Source: Echria macrotheca
Taxonomy: Eukaryota; Ascomycota; Sordariomycetes; Sordariales; Schizotheciaceae
DNA length: 64,000 bases
Reading direction: 5' to 3'
NCBI GenBank assembly: GCA_030411725.1
Contig: MU839837.1
Span: 372,001-436,000, forward strand
Position numbers and translations under genes: made by a program. Of the stretch, positions 47,100 to 58,854 are shown one piece after another. The notes under the pieces were generated by a model that did not search any database, was not told the origin of the DNA, and saw only the letters and a list, made by a program, of their open reading frames with translations. How positions within the stretch are numbered: position 1 is the first letter of the stretch; each line of letters starts with the position of its first letter.

Positions 47100-50000
47100 A
47101 TGGATCCCAACGTTCAGCGCGCCCTCAATGACAAGCTTTACGACAAGCGCAAACTCGGAGCCCTAGAGTGCGTACATGGCCTGTTTTCTTCCCCGTAGCA
47201 TCTGGGCTCACACTGCGCAACCACAGGCTTGAGCGTGTGATTCGTGAGCTCGTCGCCGCCAAGGACTATGAGAAGGTCGAGGCTGTCCTCGACCAGCTCT
47301 GTAACGACTATGCATATGCCGTCCATCAGCCTCATGCACGGAATGGAGGCCTGATAGGTCTGGCCGCCGCTGCTATCGCGTTGGGATCGGTAAGTCGTCT
47401 CTCGTCTGCCCACGTCTCCCCCCCGGAATGACACCACTCTGTGCGTTTGCTCACTGCGCATCCCTTACTTCGGCTAGGAGCTCGCCAAGTACCTCGTGGT
47501 TATCGTACCACCAGTCCTCGCCTGCTTCACTGACCAGGATGCCCGCGTGCGTTACTATGCCTGCGAGGCTATGTACAATATCGCAAAAGTGGCCAAGGGC
47601 GAGATTCTCATCTACTTCAACCACATATTCGATGCGCTCTGCAAGGTAAAAACCGCCTATCACTTCCTGGCTTCCTCAGATCTGCTCACACCGGCGCCTG
47701 GCGCGCCTGAGTAGCTCGGTGCCGATTCAGAGCTGTCGGTCAAGAATGGTGCGGAGCTGCTCGATCGGCTCATCAAGGACATCGTCTCGGAATCGGCAGC
47801 CACCTACGTATCGGTTCTGGAGCAGCCCCCCGGCTACGGAGACGACAAGGATGGCCATGAGGAGCACGCGGACCTCCCGACCGCCTTTTCCCTCAAGAGG
47901 TTCATTCCTCTTTTGAAGGACCGCATTTTTGCCCTCAATCCTTTTACCAGGACCTTTCTGGTTGGCTGGATCGTCCTGCTCGACTCGATCCCCGACTTGG
48001 AACTGGTGACGTACTTGCCAGAGTTCTTGTCTGGCCTGCTACGCTTTCTCAGCGACCCCAACCGCGATGTGCATACTGCCACCCAGGGCTGCCTAGACAA
48101 ATTTCTCAGCGAGATCAGACGCATCGCGCGAGTCAAGAAAGGCATTGCCGAGAGCAGGAAGTCCAAAGGGGATGGGAAGCGGAAGCGCGAGGAGTCAGTT
48201 GACAGCGGAAGCGGACGCCTAGCACCGGAAGAGGGAGATGAGGTCGACTCCGAGACAGCCAACGACGAAGAAGGGCACGACGATGATGATGACGATGCCA
48301 GCAGCGATGATGATTGGATCCCCGGCCAGGACGTACAAATCAACTACAAAGCCATCCTCGAGATCTTGACCGCCACGCTTGATTCTCCTCTGGGTACGTC
48401 TCCTTCTCGCCATCTGACCAATCACCAGAGACCGCTGATCAGCGATGTAGAGGAGGACGGCCTGCTTGAGTCTCTAAGATGGATCGTCGAGTTTCTCGAT
48501 ATTTGTCCGGAAGAGGTGCTTCCGTTCACGCCCAAGATCCTGGCACACTTGCTGCCAGCCATGGCCAGTGGCGTCGAATCAATTCGCCAGGCTGCCGGCA
48601 GGGTGAACAAGTCACTCATGGACTACGTTGTCTCGCTGTCGGACGAAGCAGAGCTGGGCACAACGGTACCCCCATCTCGTATCCCTGCCCCGCCGCCTGG
48701 AGACCGGCAAGATGGCAACGCCAGCACCCGCGTTTCCCTCTCGAGCTCCCGGGAATTGGAGATTAGGAGCCCAACACCGGCTCAGGGGCGACCCTCTGCG
48801 AGGACCCCGACACCGGCCTTGACGGCACCGCCCCAGCCCCAGGCGGATTTGGATTATGCTGCTGCCGTGAACTCGCTGACCCTGTTATTCCTGAATGACC
48901 ACGAGGCCACGCGAGTGGCTGCACTCACATGGCTTATTATGCTGCACCGAAAAGCGCCTCGAAAAGTGCTTGCTTTTAACGACGGCACCTTCCCGGCGCT
49001 CCTCAAGACGTTATCCGATCCGGCGGAAGCAGTCGTGACCAAGGACCTGCAGCTCTTGTCTCAGATATCCCGCAACAGCGAGGACGACTACTTTTCCAAC
49101 TTTATGGTCAACCTTTTGCAATTATTCTCTACCGACAGAAAACTACTGGAAACCCGCGGAAACCTTATCATCCGTCAACTGTGCACGAGCCTGAGCCCGG
49201 AGAGGATATACAGGACGCTAGCTGACTGCATAGAAAAGGAAGAAGATGTCGAGTTCGCTAGCATCATGGTGCAGAACCTCAATAACAATCTCATAACAGC
49301 CCCTGAGCTGGCCGAACTCCGGAAACGACTCCGGAATCTCGAGACCAAGGTAAGACGGGCATATATTATCCATGGGAGTGTGTTTGCTGACGGCCACAGG
49401 ATGGGCAAACATTTTTTGTGGCGCTCTTCCGATCCTGGTGTTACAATGCGGTTGCAACCTTCTCGCTGTGCCTACTGGCCCAAGCCTATGAGCAAGCGTA
49501 TAATCTGCTGCAAATCTTGTTTGTCATCTTGCCGTTTCCTGCCATTCTGCGCCCGCTAACGCTCGCCAGTGCCGAGCTAGAGATGACGGTCAACATCCTC
49601 ATCCAAATCGACAAGCTTGTGCAGCTGATCGAGTCGCCCGTCTTTACCTGTACGTCGCTCTTTGTTTGATGGCCATCGGCAGCTACTCACGCTAGATACA
49701 GATCTCCGTCTGCAGCTGCTCGAGCCGGAGAAATACCCGCACCTTTACAAGTGTCTGTATGGGCTGCTGATGCTGCTGCCGCAATCCTCGGCTTTTGCGG
49801 CATTGAAGAATCGGCTGAACAGCGTGAGCTCCATCGGCTACCTCCACATTGCGCCAAGATCGTACGTATTTGTTTTTTCTTCTTTCGCCGATAAACATGA
49901 CGGCTGCTTACAGTTGATACGCAGGAATGCGACGACGCCGAGTGCTTCGAGCTTTGACCGACCGAATAGGTTGAAAGGTCGAGAGGACGGCATCATCCGG

Positions 50001-50285
50001 TGGAACGAGCTTCTAGAAAAATTCCGGTCTGTGCAGGAACGAGCTCGACGGCTGCAGAGACCAGGCGGTGATTTGGATGACGGGTCGTCGTCGCTGGCGG
50101 TGAGCGACTTGCGGATCGGCGACGGGGCGGCAGATTCACGGGCTCCCAAGGAAGCACCCGCACGGGGTCCGCCGGTTCCTGTCAAGGACACGCCGGCGCC
50201 GACTCCGAAGCGGTCAGGGCTAGGAAGGCAGTTTGGGAGATTGGGAGGAGCAGTAGCTGGGCGAGGCAAGCGAGCCCAGCAGTGA
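47100..50285 (+). CDS. vac14: VAC14, scaffold of the PtdIns(3,5)P2 kinase complex
   Basis: Exons 47100-47167, 47227-47389, 47478-47645, 47715-48393, 48451-49349, 49400-49649, 49702-49861 and 49925-50285 give 915 residues. The N terminus (MDPNVQRALNDKLYDKRKLGALELERVIREL) and the HEAT-repeat block with HARNGGLIGLAAAAIALG and DQDARVRYYACEAMYNIAKV match the Fab1-binding part of Vac14; the C-terminal block (TFFVALFRSWCYNAVATFSLCLLAQAYEQAYNLLQ onward) matches the Fig4-binding part. An acidic insert around residues 275-320 separates them. In the family Vac14 holds the Fab1 lipid kinase and Fig4 phosphatase together on the vacuole membrane and controls vacuole size. Two introns (57 bp at 48394, 63 bp at 49862) are multiples of three without stops; they are called from splice sites and family continuity (LDSPL/EEDGLLESLRW). 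The tail is Arg/Pro-rich. Confidence 0.93.
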
Positions 50286-50433
50286 TGGTTTTTGTCGTTT
50301 TCTTTCTTCCCCGTCTAACAATTACTGACTTTAGGTCGGGACGTTGGCGCGTAATGCAAATACCCTTGGGCCGGAACGGACATCACAAATTGGGCATAGA
50401 GCGACTTGACTTTGTATATCATGCAGCATAGCA

Positions 50434-51378
50434 TTATGGACGTCTTGTTGGCTTTTTGGGTGTTTCTCTCTCCACCAGTCCCTCAAAAACGGCATCACGC
50501 CTCTGTGTGGTTTGGCGGAGCTCGTTCCGTAGATGTTCCAATTCTTGCCGCGCCTGATCTGTGTCGTGAGGCAGACCTTGGAACGCCTGGACTTGGGCTT
50601 CGAGCTCATTTTTCTCAGACAACAGGGCCAAGTAGGCCTCTTCCTCGCGCTTGACTTGTTCGATGGTCGGGTTCGGCGTCCCCACGGAGTTGGCGAGCGC
50701 AGAGACTTTGTCTCGCAGTTCGGGAATCCTGGCGGAAAGCGTCTTGATCTTGCGCTGCGTTTCCAGGTTCTGCTTTGCCAGGTCTGTGGGTGGCCGGTAC
50801 TTGTCGTCCATGAGCTCCTTTGCGAGCTTCTGCATCTTTTGCAGCTCGCTCTCCATGTAACGCGCCAGAACCCGCACCCTTGCCTCCATCTGCTCCAGCT
50901 CACTCAATTGCGCCGGTAGTTCCGTCATGCGTCTGCCCAGGTCCTCCGGCGTAGCAAAGGCGATCCCGCAGTCGGCGGCGGCGGTTGCCATGGCGTCCAA
51001 GGCCGCGGTGCCCTCGCGCGAGAGGTTCTCCCGCACCGCCGCCAGGATTGCTTCGCGCGCATCGGCCGCCGTGTTTCCGCTTCCGGTTCTGCCATCTTCC
51101 GACTGCTGCTTGTGTAGGTCTTCCTGCGCCCGTAGTTCCTGCAGCGCCGTCGCCTCGAGGCGGGCCACGAGCTGGCGCTCCTCGTCGGCGGCTTCGTTGG
51201 CGGTGGCGAGGGCGAGGAGTGCGCGCAAGGTGTCGGCATTGCGCTCGAAGGGCGGGGCGGACCTGCCGTGGAATTTGGCGTGCAGCCAGGCGTCGACGAA
51301 GTTCCAGTCCTTGGCTGTCGAGGCGGCGGCGCGTGCCACCGAGGGCGAGAAGATGGCGGCTTGGGGGATGTGTGCCAT
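50434..51378 (-). CDS. augmin subunit HAUS1-like coiled-coil protein
   Basis: A single exon encodes 314 residues, starting at the ATG at 51378; the frame is open further upstream only by non-ATG codons. The N terminus reads IFSPSVARAAASTAKDWNFVDAWLHAKFHG and is followed by PPFERNADTLRALLALATANEAADEE, a pattern I associate with fungal HAUS augmin-like complex subunit 1. Most of the rest is coiled coil (about 75-120 and 165-300). Augmin binds existing microtubules and recruits the gamma-tubulin ring complex, branching spindle and cytoplasmic arrays. The gene converges on VAC14 with 148 bp between stop codons and diverges from the ApsB/Mto1-like gene over 314 bp. Assignment is by eye; another small coiled-coil spindle protein is possible. 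Confidence 0.65.
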   Translation of the reverse strand: MAHIPQAAIFSPSVARAAASTAKDWNFVDAWLHAKFHGRSAPPFERNADTLRALLALATANEAADEERQLVARLEATALQELRAQEDLHKQQSEDGRTGSGNTAADAREAILAAVRENLSREGTAALDAMATAAADCGIAFATPEDLGRRMTELPAQLSELEQMEARVRVLARYMESELQKMQKLAKELMDDKYRPPTDLAKQNLETQRKIKTLSARIPELRDKVSALANSVGTPNPTIEQVKREEEAYLALLSEKNELEAQVQAFQGLPHDTDQARQELEHLRNELRQTTQRRDAVFEGLVERETPKKPTRRP

Positions 51379-51692
51379 TTTCTTTATTGAGCCTTGAACT
51401 GGAGTGTTTCGGTTGGCAAGTGACGTTGGCCTGTCTTGGTGGATGGTGGGGCTCGCCGTGGTGGGTTCACGGTGACCCACCCCTGCCACCGACCCGATTT
51501 TCAGCGCCGCGATTGGCCAATTTTGTCAAAGTAAACAAAGGCCTGCGAGGGACGGAATGCGGGCCAAACGCCAAACGCGTCTCCTCCACCACCACCAAGA
51601 CGAGAGACCTTGCGGAAGCGATATTTACTTTTCGACAGACACGAGACGCACCATCCGATTATCAACCCGAATATACTAAGAAATAGCCCGCC
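51379..51692. promoter_or_regulatory. bidirectional promoter, HAUS1-like / ApsB-like pair
   Basis: The 314 bp between two divergent start codons must serve both genes. Near its middle lies the perfect palindrome ATTGGCCAAT (51512-51521), which presents a CCAAT box on both strands, and ten bases further GTAAACAA (51531-51538), a forkhead-type site. Binding is inferred. Confidence 0.6.
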
Positions 51693-54600
51693 ATGGTCCA
51701 GCCAGGCGTCGGCGGGCTCGACACGCCGCGCACCAACATTGGCGACGCGACATACCTCAGCCGCCGACCCGACTTCGACATCTCGCAGGAGCTCTCGTTC
51801 CAGTCGCCCTCCAAGGACGGCAACCTCGCCCAGCAGCTGCGTAATGGCGGCCGCCCCAGTCTACGCACTCCGCGCGGCGGGAATCCTAGCAATCGGGCGC
51901 CCTTCGCCGACCGCGGAAACCTGCCCATCAGTCTGGGCGGCCCCGAGTTCACGCCTCTCCTCAAATCGGCCACACGCAACACGGCGCGGCAGTACGGAGT
52001 CGACGGGAAAGAAAACGGCGTGGCGGCGACCCCGGCCTTCCTCGCGCGCATCGACGAGGACATGACGCCCATGCCGGCCGGCGAGACCAGCATGTATGGC
52101 GCGTCGCGGAACGCGTCGTCGTACATGGAGGCGACGCCGCTACCCGCCGCAGCGGACAGCAGCAGTGTCGCGTCGACGCCAGTCGTGATTAGGCGACGCG
52201 GCGGCGACGGCGGCGATCCCGGCAAGGGACCGCTCGACGACGGAAAGCAGCTGTCGCTTCGCGAGCAGGAGAGTCTCATCGACCGCATCGAAAAGGAGAA
52301 TTTCTCGCTCAAGCTCAAGATTCATTTCCTCCAGGAGCTGCTGCGGAAGGCCGAGCCGGATCTCAACGAGGCGGCGCTCAAGGAGAATACGGAGCTCAAG
52401 GTCGATAAGGTTACGATGCAGCGGGAGCTGAAGCGGTCCAAGAAGGACCTGAGCGACGCCGAGAAGGAGCTCGAGAGCTACCGGGTGCAGATTCTCGAGA
52501 TGCAGGAGAAGACCAAGAGGAAGTTCGCCGACGAAAGCCAAAAGGCGGAACTGGAGAGGATGAAGCGGGAGCTACAGCAGAAGGAGGCAGATATAGAACA
52601 TTTGCAGCGCCAGCTCGACGACGACCAGGACCTCCAGGACAAGGTGCAGGCGCTACAAGACGAAATCACCGACCTCGAGGCAGAAATCCGCAACAAGGAC
52701 CGCATCATTGACGAGCACGAAGATCAAGCCGATGAGCTGAAGGACCAGATCGCCGAAGCGGAGAGGAGGCAAAAGGAGGAGGCGGAGAAGATGCGCCGGG
52801 AGCTGGAAGAGAAGGAGGCCGCTATGAAACAGCTACGGGGCCAGCTCGACAGCGATCACGACCTTCAAGGTGAAGTTCAGAAGCTCCAAGACGAAATCGC
52901 CAAGAAGAAGCTTGCAGAAGAGAATCAAAAGGCTGAGATCGAGAGGATGAGGCGCGAACTAGAAGAGAAGAACGCGGATATAAGACATCTCCAGCGTCAG
53001 GTCGACACTAACGACAATCTCGATGAGAAGGTTCAGAAGCTGCAGGATGAAATCAGTGATCTCGAGGCGGATATCCGTAACAAGGATCGGATTATTGACG
53101 AGCACGAGGACCAGGCCGATGAGCTAAAGGACCAGCTCGCGGAAGCCGAGAGGAATCTCAAGAACGCCCAGCGCCGGATGATTGAACTGGAAGAGAAGGC
53201 GCAATCCGGTGAGCGTCTGCAAGATGCCAAGGCATCCGTCGAGGAGCAGCTCCGGGAGGCCAGGGACACGATTCACGGTCTTGAGGCAGATATCCGCAGC
53301 AGAGACCGCATCATCGACGAGCACGAGGGCCAGCTCCAGCAGGCTGAGGATGAGCTCCGGGAAGCCAAAGACCAGCTCCGGGAGATCAAAGGCCAGCTTC
53401 AGGATGCTAAGAGGAAACTTGAGGATGCCAACGACCAGCGTCAACACGCCAACGACCAACTTCGCGAGGCTAAGGAACAGCTCCGCGAGGCCAAGGACAA
53501 GCTTCAGGATGCTATCTTGGAGAAGGAACGGGCTGAGGCCGACCTGGAGGAGCTCCAGGACGAGATGGCCAACAAGTCGGTTGTCACCAAGGGACTTTCA
53601 CGGCAAGTTGAAGAGAAAATTTCACGACTACAGACAGAACTCAGCAAAGCCAAGGAAGCCAACGAATCCCTGGAAAAGGCCAGCGAGCAGCACCGCCAGA
53701 CCAGCGACCAACTCCGCGAAGCCAAGCAACAGCTCCGCGAGGCCAAGGATAAGCTTCAGGACGCGCTTTTGGAGAAAGACCGGGCTGAGGCCGATCTGGA
53801 GGAGCTCCGGGACGAGTTGGCTAACAAGTCAGTCGCCACCAAGGGCTTCTCACGGCAAGCTGAGGAGAAGGTTACTCGACTACAAAATGACCTCAACAGA
53901 GCCAAGCAAGCCTTTGAGTCCCTGGAAAAGGCCAACGAGCAGCAACGGAAGGAGACCGAGAGCGAAGCTGAGCGACAACAGGCGACGCTGGAAGATCTGC
54001 GGAAACAGCTCTCTGCCGTTGAAGACCAGCTTCGTCAGTCGCAGCGCGAGTGTCAGTCGCAAACACAAAAAGTGGAGGCACTCGAGGACGAGGTCGAGAT
54101 TCTCCAGGCTACTATCGACGAGGAATCCGAAAAGGCCCAGGACGAACTCCAAAGGGCGAGGCAGGATTCCGACAGGGCTCGTCAAGAATTAAGACAGAAG
54201 CAGCAAGAAGCAGACAAGGTCCGTCTTGAACTTGAGCGCTCGAGGCAAGAGTGTGAGAGCCTAAAGGATCAAGTGGCTTCGCTCGAGACGGTGGCGGCAT
54301 CGGCTCGGGCCATGACCACGACGAACCAGGAGTCGGCCAAGAACACGAACGAGAGCATAGCGCGTCTAAAGTTCCAGCTGGCCGACTCGACCGAGAACCT
54401 CGCCCGGGTCACGAGAGAAAAACAAGCGCTGCAGGATCGCTACGCCGATCTCGACATTGAGATGCTTACGCTGCGTGCCAAATTCGCCGAGGCCGAGGTC
54501 GAGAAAGAACAATTCGAAGCCGAGATCCACAGACTGAAGCAACGCACTGAGGAAGTCCTCGAGCTCAAGAACCGGCAGTCATCCGACAACCAGGAGCTGT

Positions 54601-56220
54601 CGACCGCCCGCCGGACCATCCGCGAGCTTGAGCGTCGTATCGACGACTACGAGGCCCGGCTCGCCAACCAACAGCCCAGTCAGCTCGGCGAGGGCAACAG
54701 CGAGCTGAGTGTCCTGCACCGCGATCTGTCTGCCGCGCGGCAGAAGGAAATCGATCTTCTCAAGCGCGAGGCGTCACAAAAGGAGACTATCAAGAGCCTC
54801 AAACGACAAATCGCCGACCTCGAACGCAAGGCGCACGAGGCCACGCTTGACCGGCTCGTCGTGTCGCCGTCCTCGCACGGCAACGGGGAGTCGGCGCAAA
54901 AGGCCGAGATCGCCGAGCTGCGCCATCAACTCTCGGCAGCTCACCAGTCGGCCCACGCCCTTCGGAAATCGCTGCGCGAAGCTGAGCACAAGGCTGCCGC
55001 TTCCGCCAGAGATCTACAAGCCCGTCTGGACGAGGTCGAGGAGGAGAAGTTGGTGCTGGAGGATGCGCTGCACGAAGCCCAGCTTGCGTCGGAAGAAGCA
55101 GCCGCCGCGCATGAGCTGACTCTGAATAAATACAAGACCAAGCTAGAGAAGTACCGGCGCGAAAGGGATGAGCTGGCGGTGGTCGTTCGCGAGCAGCAAC
55201 TCGGGGGGAACAACAACACGGGCGCGAGCGATATGTCTTCTGAAGAAAGGAGGGATCTGCATAACATGCTCCGCGAGTCGCAGGTCGCTGCGGACAAGCT
55301 GGACAGGGAGGTCAGGCAGCACCGCGAGGCGCTCGAGGAGCTGCAGGGCGTCGAGACGGGTCTCCGGAAGAAACTGGATCGGGTGCGCAGCGAACGGGCT
55401 GCGTATCGGGCTAGCGCCGAGAGGCTGGTCAGGGACGTCAAGGTCTTGAGGGCGGAAAAGGAGAAGGCCGTCAAGGAGGTTCAGGCCATTGCGGCGGCGG
55501 CCGCCGCCGCCAGGGAGAAGGAGGAGAAGGCGCTGGTGGTTGCCAGCAATAAGGGGGGCCGGGCTGGAGTCGACGATAGCGTCACGCTCCTGCGGGGCAC
55601 GCAGGAAAAGGAGCGGCAGCATGAGAAGGAGCTAAGGGGGATGAGGCTGCAGATGGAGTGGCTCAAGGCGTGCTGGGACCGCGAGGCTAGGTTGCACTCT
55701 GACGCGGCGTTTGCGAAGAGTTGGTTGGCGGCTGAGGTGGCGGTTAGGGATGCATGGTATGTTTCTATTTTTTTCTTCGTGTTTCATTCCCGTGTTATAT
55801 ATACCGATCGGGTGCTAACCTTTCTGGGGGGTAAACAGCAACAAGGCAGACCTGGAGATTATAAACCGCATCCGCGCGGAGCTGAATCCGTCGAGGGGGG
55901 CGCTGCTTACGCAGCTTAGTTCTGTTCGGGGACAACAACAACGAGGACAGCAGAACAAAGTTCTGGGAGAGAGGAGGAAGAAGCCCATGGAGAAACTCAG
56001 GGCCGCGCTGGATGTGGTGAGGTTTGTGGTGCGCGTCAGGATGGGCGCGGAACAGTGGAGGGGTAATGAGGCGCTCAGGAGGAGGTTGTTGGGCGTTGTG
56101 GAGGGGATGGAGAGGGAGGAGAGGATTGGGAGGATGAGGGGGGAGTGGAGGGCTTTGCAGTCGCAGAGGGGGATGGGGAAGGGGAGGAAGGGGAGGGATG
56201 GGAGGGTTGTTGAGGTTTAG
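51693..56220 (+). CDS. apsB: ApsB/Mto1-like microtubule organiser with centrosomin motif 1
   Basis: Exons 51693-55756 and 55839-56220 encode 1481 residues. A disordered N terminus (with FTPLLKSATRN at about 86-96) leads to centrosomin motif 1 from about 187 (SLREQESLIDRIEKENFSLK, then IHFLQELLRKAEPDL), the segment that binds and activates the gamma-tubulin complex. Almost all of residues 215-1300 is coiled coil. Near the end, HEKELRGMRLQMEWLKACWDRE through AKSWLAAEVAVRDACNKADLE resembles the Mto2-binding region of fission yeast Mto1. In Aspergillus, ApsB sits at spindle pole bodies and septal organising centres and affects nuclear spacing. The central rod contains internal repeats, including an 84-residue tandem duplication. 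The single 82-bp intron is needed to join the C-terminal Mto2-binding-like block. Confidence 0.88.
53454..53957 (+). repeat. tandem in-frame duplication in the ApsB-like coiled coil, 2 x 252 bp
   Basis: Two adjacent 252-bp units (53454-53705 and 53706-53957) encode 84 residues each, both starting DQLREAK and containing QLREAKDKLQDA, RAEADLEEL, LANKSV-type and ESLEKA segments in the same order. Similarity at DNA level is high. Confidence 0.85.
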
Positions 56221-58208
56221 GTCTGGTCTGGTTGGTCTGGTTGGGTATTTCATAATGGTTTGTTTCATTACGGAGTTGAGGGATGAGGTTTTATGTTGGG
56301 TTTTTCTGTATGGAGTACCCCCCTGTTAGTAGGGATAGGGAGTATGAGTACCTAGGATACCTTCGCCTGATATGGGCGGATGGGTTAAGTTACTACGGCA
56401 TGGAAAAGGAAGTTATGATGTTTTTGGTCCACGGATACCCTGTTTTCTGATGACTGTGGCTGAGACGATGGATAAGTGGTAAATAGTCTTGTTGAGTGAG
56501 AAGGGTCAGGAAAGACCACCGGGGAGGAGGGTGTACAAGGCGTGAGCTGCCATGCCTACATACCTAGTTACACCCCCGTCTGATTGCCAGAAGCTCTCGG
56601 GGGACTTATGATCTGTTATATATTGGCATTCGACGCTAATGATTTTTCTGTCCCACCAAACACCAAAGCAAGGCCCAAGATGGATTGCCTAGGTAGGACA
56701 GGATAGGACGGGATAGACGGTCAACATTTTTGGTGTTTGAGCGAGTCGTCGTTATGCTTGGTTGATTTTACAGCTAGCTCTCCTTTTGGGGAAAAGGGGA
56801 AGGAGAAAGGGAATGGAAATCTGGCGGGCGTGTACGGAGTAACAAGCGTATGCGTGAGTGATCTAGACGCTATAGGATAGAAACTCGTACGGTTAGACCT
56901 AAAGGCCAAGCAAGGCAGGCTGAATTCCTTTAAGTTATTAACTATTATTTGTCCTAAACTGTAAGAAGCCGAGGGCTTCCACCCCTTAAGGGGGCAATCG
57001 GTCCCTCTTCTAGGTGGTTCTCGAGTTACTTAATAGATTGTCTAGGAATCCACATATATACATATACATTATTACCATCATCCCCCTCCTTCCTCCTTCA
57101 AATAGTTCTTCTACTTAGCTAGAGATACCTAACTATTTTAATCTCTAGCTAATTAATGCGTTACTTCTCTACTCTTGACCGTGTTAAGAAGTTACCGGTG
57201 CCTGCTTCCCAGCATCTCAACATCATCGCTGAGCACCCCCCTCCCTACCTAGGGTACCCAATATTGCCAATCCAACCCAGCAAGACGTTACCGGAACATG
57301 ACCTTGAGCATCAAGTCTCTCTCTGTGTGATCAAGTGGCTGCTAGCCAGTATCAGAAAGAGAGACACGGTATTGGTCTGTCTAGCTAGGGTGCGCCGGGG
57401 CAGACTAGCCTCGTCCCAGTGGGTGTCACATAGCTACTCACTCACTCATGACAAGAACCCCCCCCTTTTTTTTTGGTGTGTGTGTGTGTGTGTGTTTGAC
57501 CTTGACCTTGACCGCGAGACTGGGAAACGAGGGCAACCATCAACACCAACACCATACATAGTTGGATACATCGGCAGTTTCCATCTCGATAATAGAGTCA
57601 CCCATCTTCATCATGCTGTAGAATATGTATAATTACCAGATTATCCGCCGGGTGGGGGGTATTGTTGGTTCAGATAACAGGTCAACAAGAAGAAAAGGAG
57701 ATAATCCATGACCCTGATACCGCCTATCATCTGGCACTGTCAACCTACCCAAGGTAGATATAGATACTCTCAATTTACGTTTACATCTATACCTCTCCTA
57801 GCTCCATCCATCTTGACCGGGTTAATCCGACCTGTGACCCGGCTGCTGCTCGGATCTTTTCCACGTCACCGTCCGTTGGGATCCCAGTGCATAAGTCTAG
57901 AACTAGTTATTCCTAGCAAGGAAATTACCCCCAGCAAGAAGTTTCCGGGGCATGACACTCTGACTTACAAAACGAAGGTCTCTCCTTTGACGTGTTAACA
58001 AAAGCAATTTAAGCACCGCGTCTACGGTAATCACAATGGCCGAACCAACCAACTGATGGTAGTCGTAAAGGACGAGCACATCGACATCTCTCGGACCAGG
58101 GGGATATCCACACCTGTTTTTTGCTGGCTGATTGAGCCGCTGAGCGCCACTTTCCACCAAAAACGCGTCCGTGCCCTCAGCCGTTGTAGAATCCCCAAAA
58201 ATATCCAC
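56221..58208. other. intergenic region left of the AT-rich island
   Basis: After the ApsB-like 3' UTR the base composition falls toward AT from about 56900. A GT dinucleotide tract lies at 57476-57495, and a degenerate motif AAGAAGTTACCGG recurs three times (57187, 57282, 57936 approximately). Two short frames, 57156-57632 and 57708-57998, both contain a PSK..PxHD segment but have no known domain and are not called as genes. Confidence 0.4.
57476..57495. repeat. (GT)n microsatellite
   Basis: About ten GT units follow a C7 and T9 run (57467-57474 region) in the transition zone to the AT-rich island. Confidence 0.9.
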
Positions 58209-58372
58209 AGCGGCCCTTAGGCCGCTGAAGCCCCTGAAAATATAGGGGTTAACCCCTAAAACCTACCCCCTATAACCCCTGAAAATAACCACCCAAACCC
58301 CCTAAAAAAAAAAAAAGGCCTGAAAACACCACCACTCTGATTGAGTTTTTCAGGGCTTTTTTTTTTTTTTTT
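58209..58372. repeat. cluster of three palindromes at the left edge of the AT-rich island
   Basis: AGCGGCC/GGCCGCT arms with a CTTA centre occupy 58209-58226; TAGGGGTTAACCCCTA, a perfect 16-bp palindrome, occupies 58243-58258; and a long hairpin pairs 58304-58326 (A-run plus GGCCTGAAAA) with 58347-58372 (TTTTCAGGGC plus T-run), with one mismatch. CCCTGAAAA-like words recur at 58231, 58277 and 58317. Confidence 0.85.
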
Positions 58373-58854
58373 CAGATTTGACGATTAATTTGCACGTATC
58401 TAAGACCTTTCCAAAGGGGGTTTCAATAATTGCACGCAATTACAGGGCTTAAAATCGTATTAATTAGCGCCATCTATCTACTAGAAGTCAACCCCTTATT
58501 ATTAAATTCTCCAATAAATTCTATACCAGCAACCCCTATCCTTTACCTTTTAACCCAAATCTATTAAAGATAATTGCCTCCAGATAGTATCTATAGTCAC
58601 TACCAGATAATATCTATCCTCAACCGGTTTCCACTTACCTAGCGGCTTTATTAAATCAAAGCTACTTATAGTACCGGTTTATAAAGAGCTTTAATTACTA
58701 TTACTCGCCGTTAAAGAAAACCACCACCGTATCCTTAGAAATCTACCGGCTTAAAGCTACCTTTTAGATCTCCAGGATAACCTCGTACCGAAGGGAGTAC
58801 TATTATAGTTCTAACTACTAGCTTTTACGCTACCGGCTACCCTACCAGCTGTTA

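Noticed and set aside
53182..54192. 336-codon frame inside the ApsB-like gene
   Set aside because: Alternate-frame shadow of the repetitive coiled-coil region.
57156..57998. Two short frames with PSK..PxHD words
   Set aside because: No ATG-supported gene structure or domain; kept as a sequence-repeat observation, not as genes.
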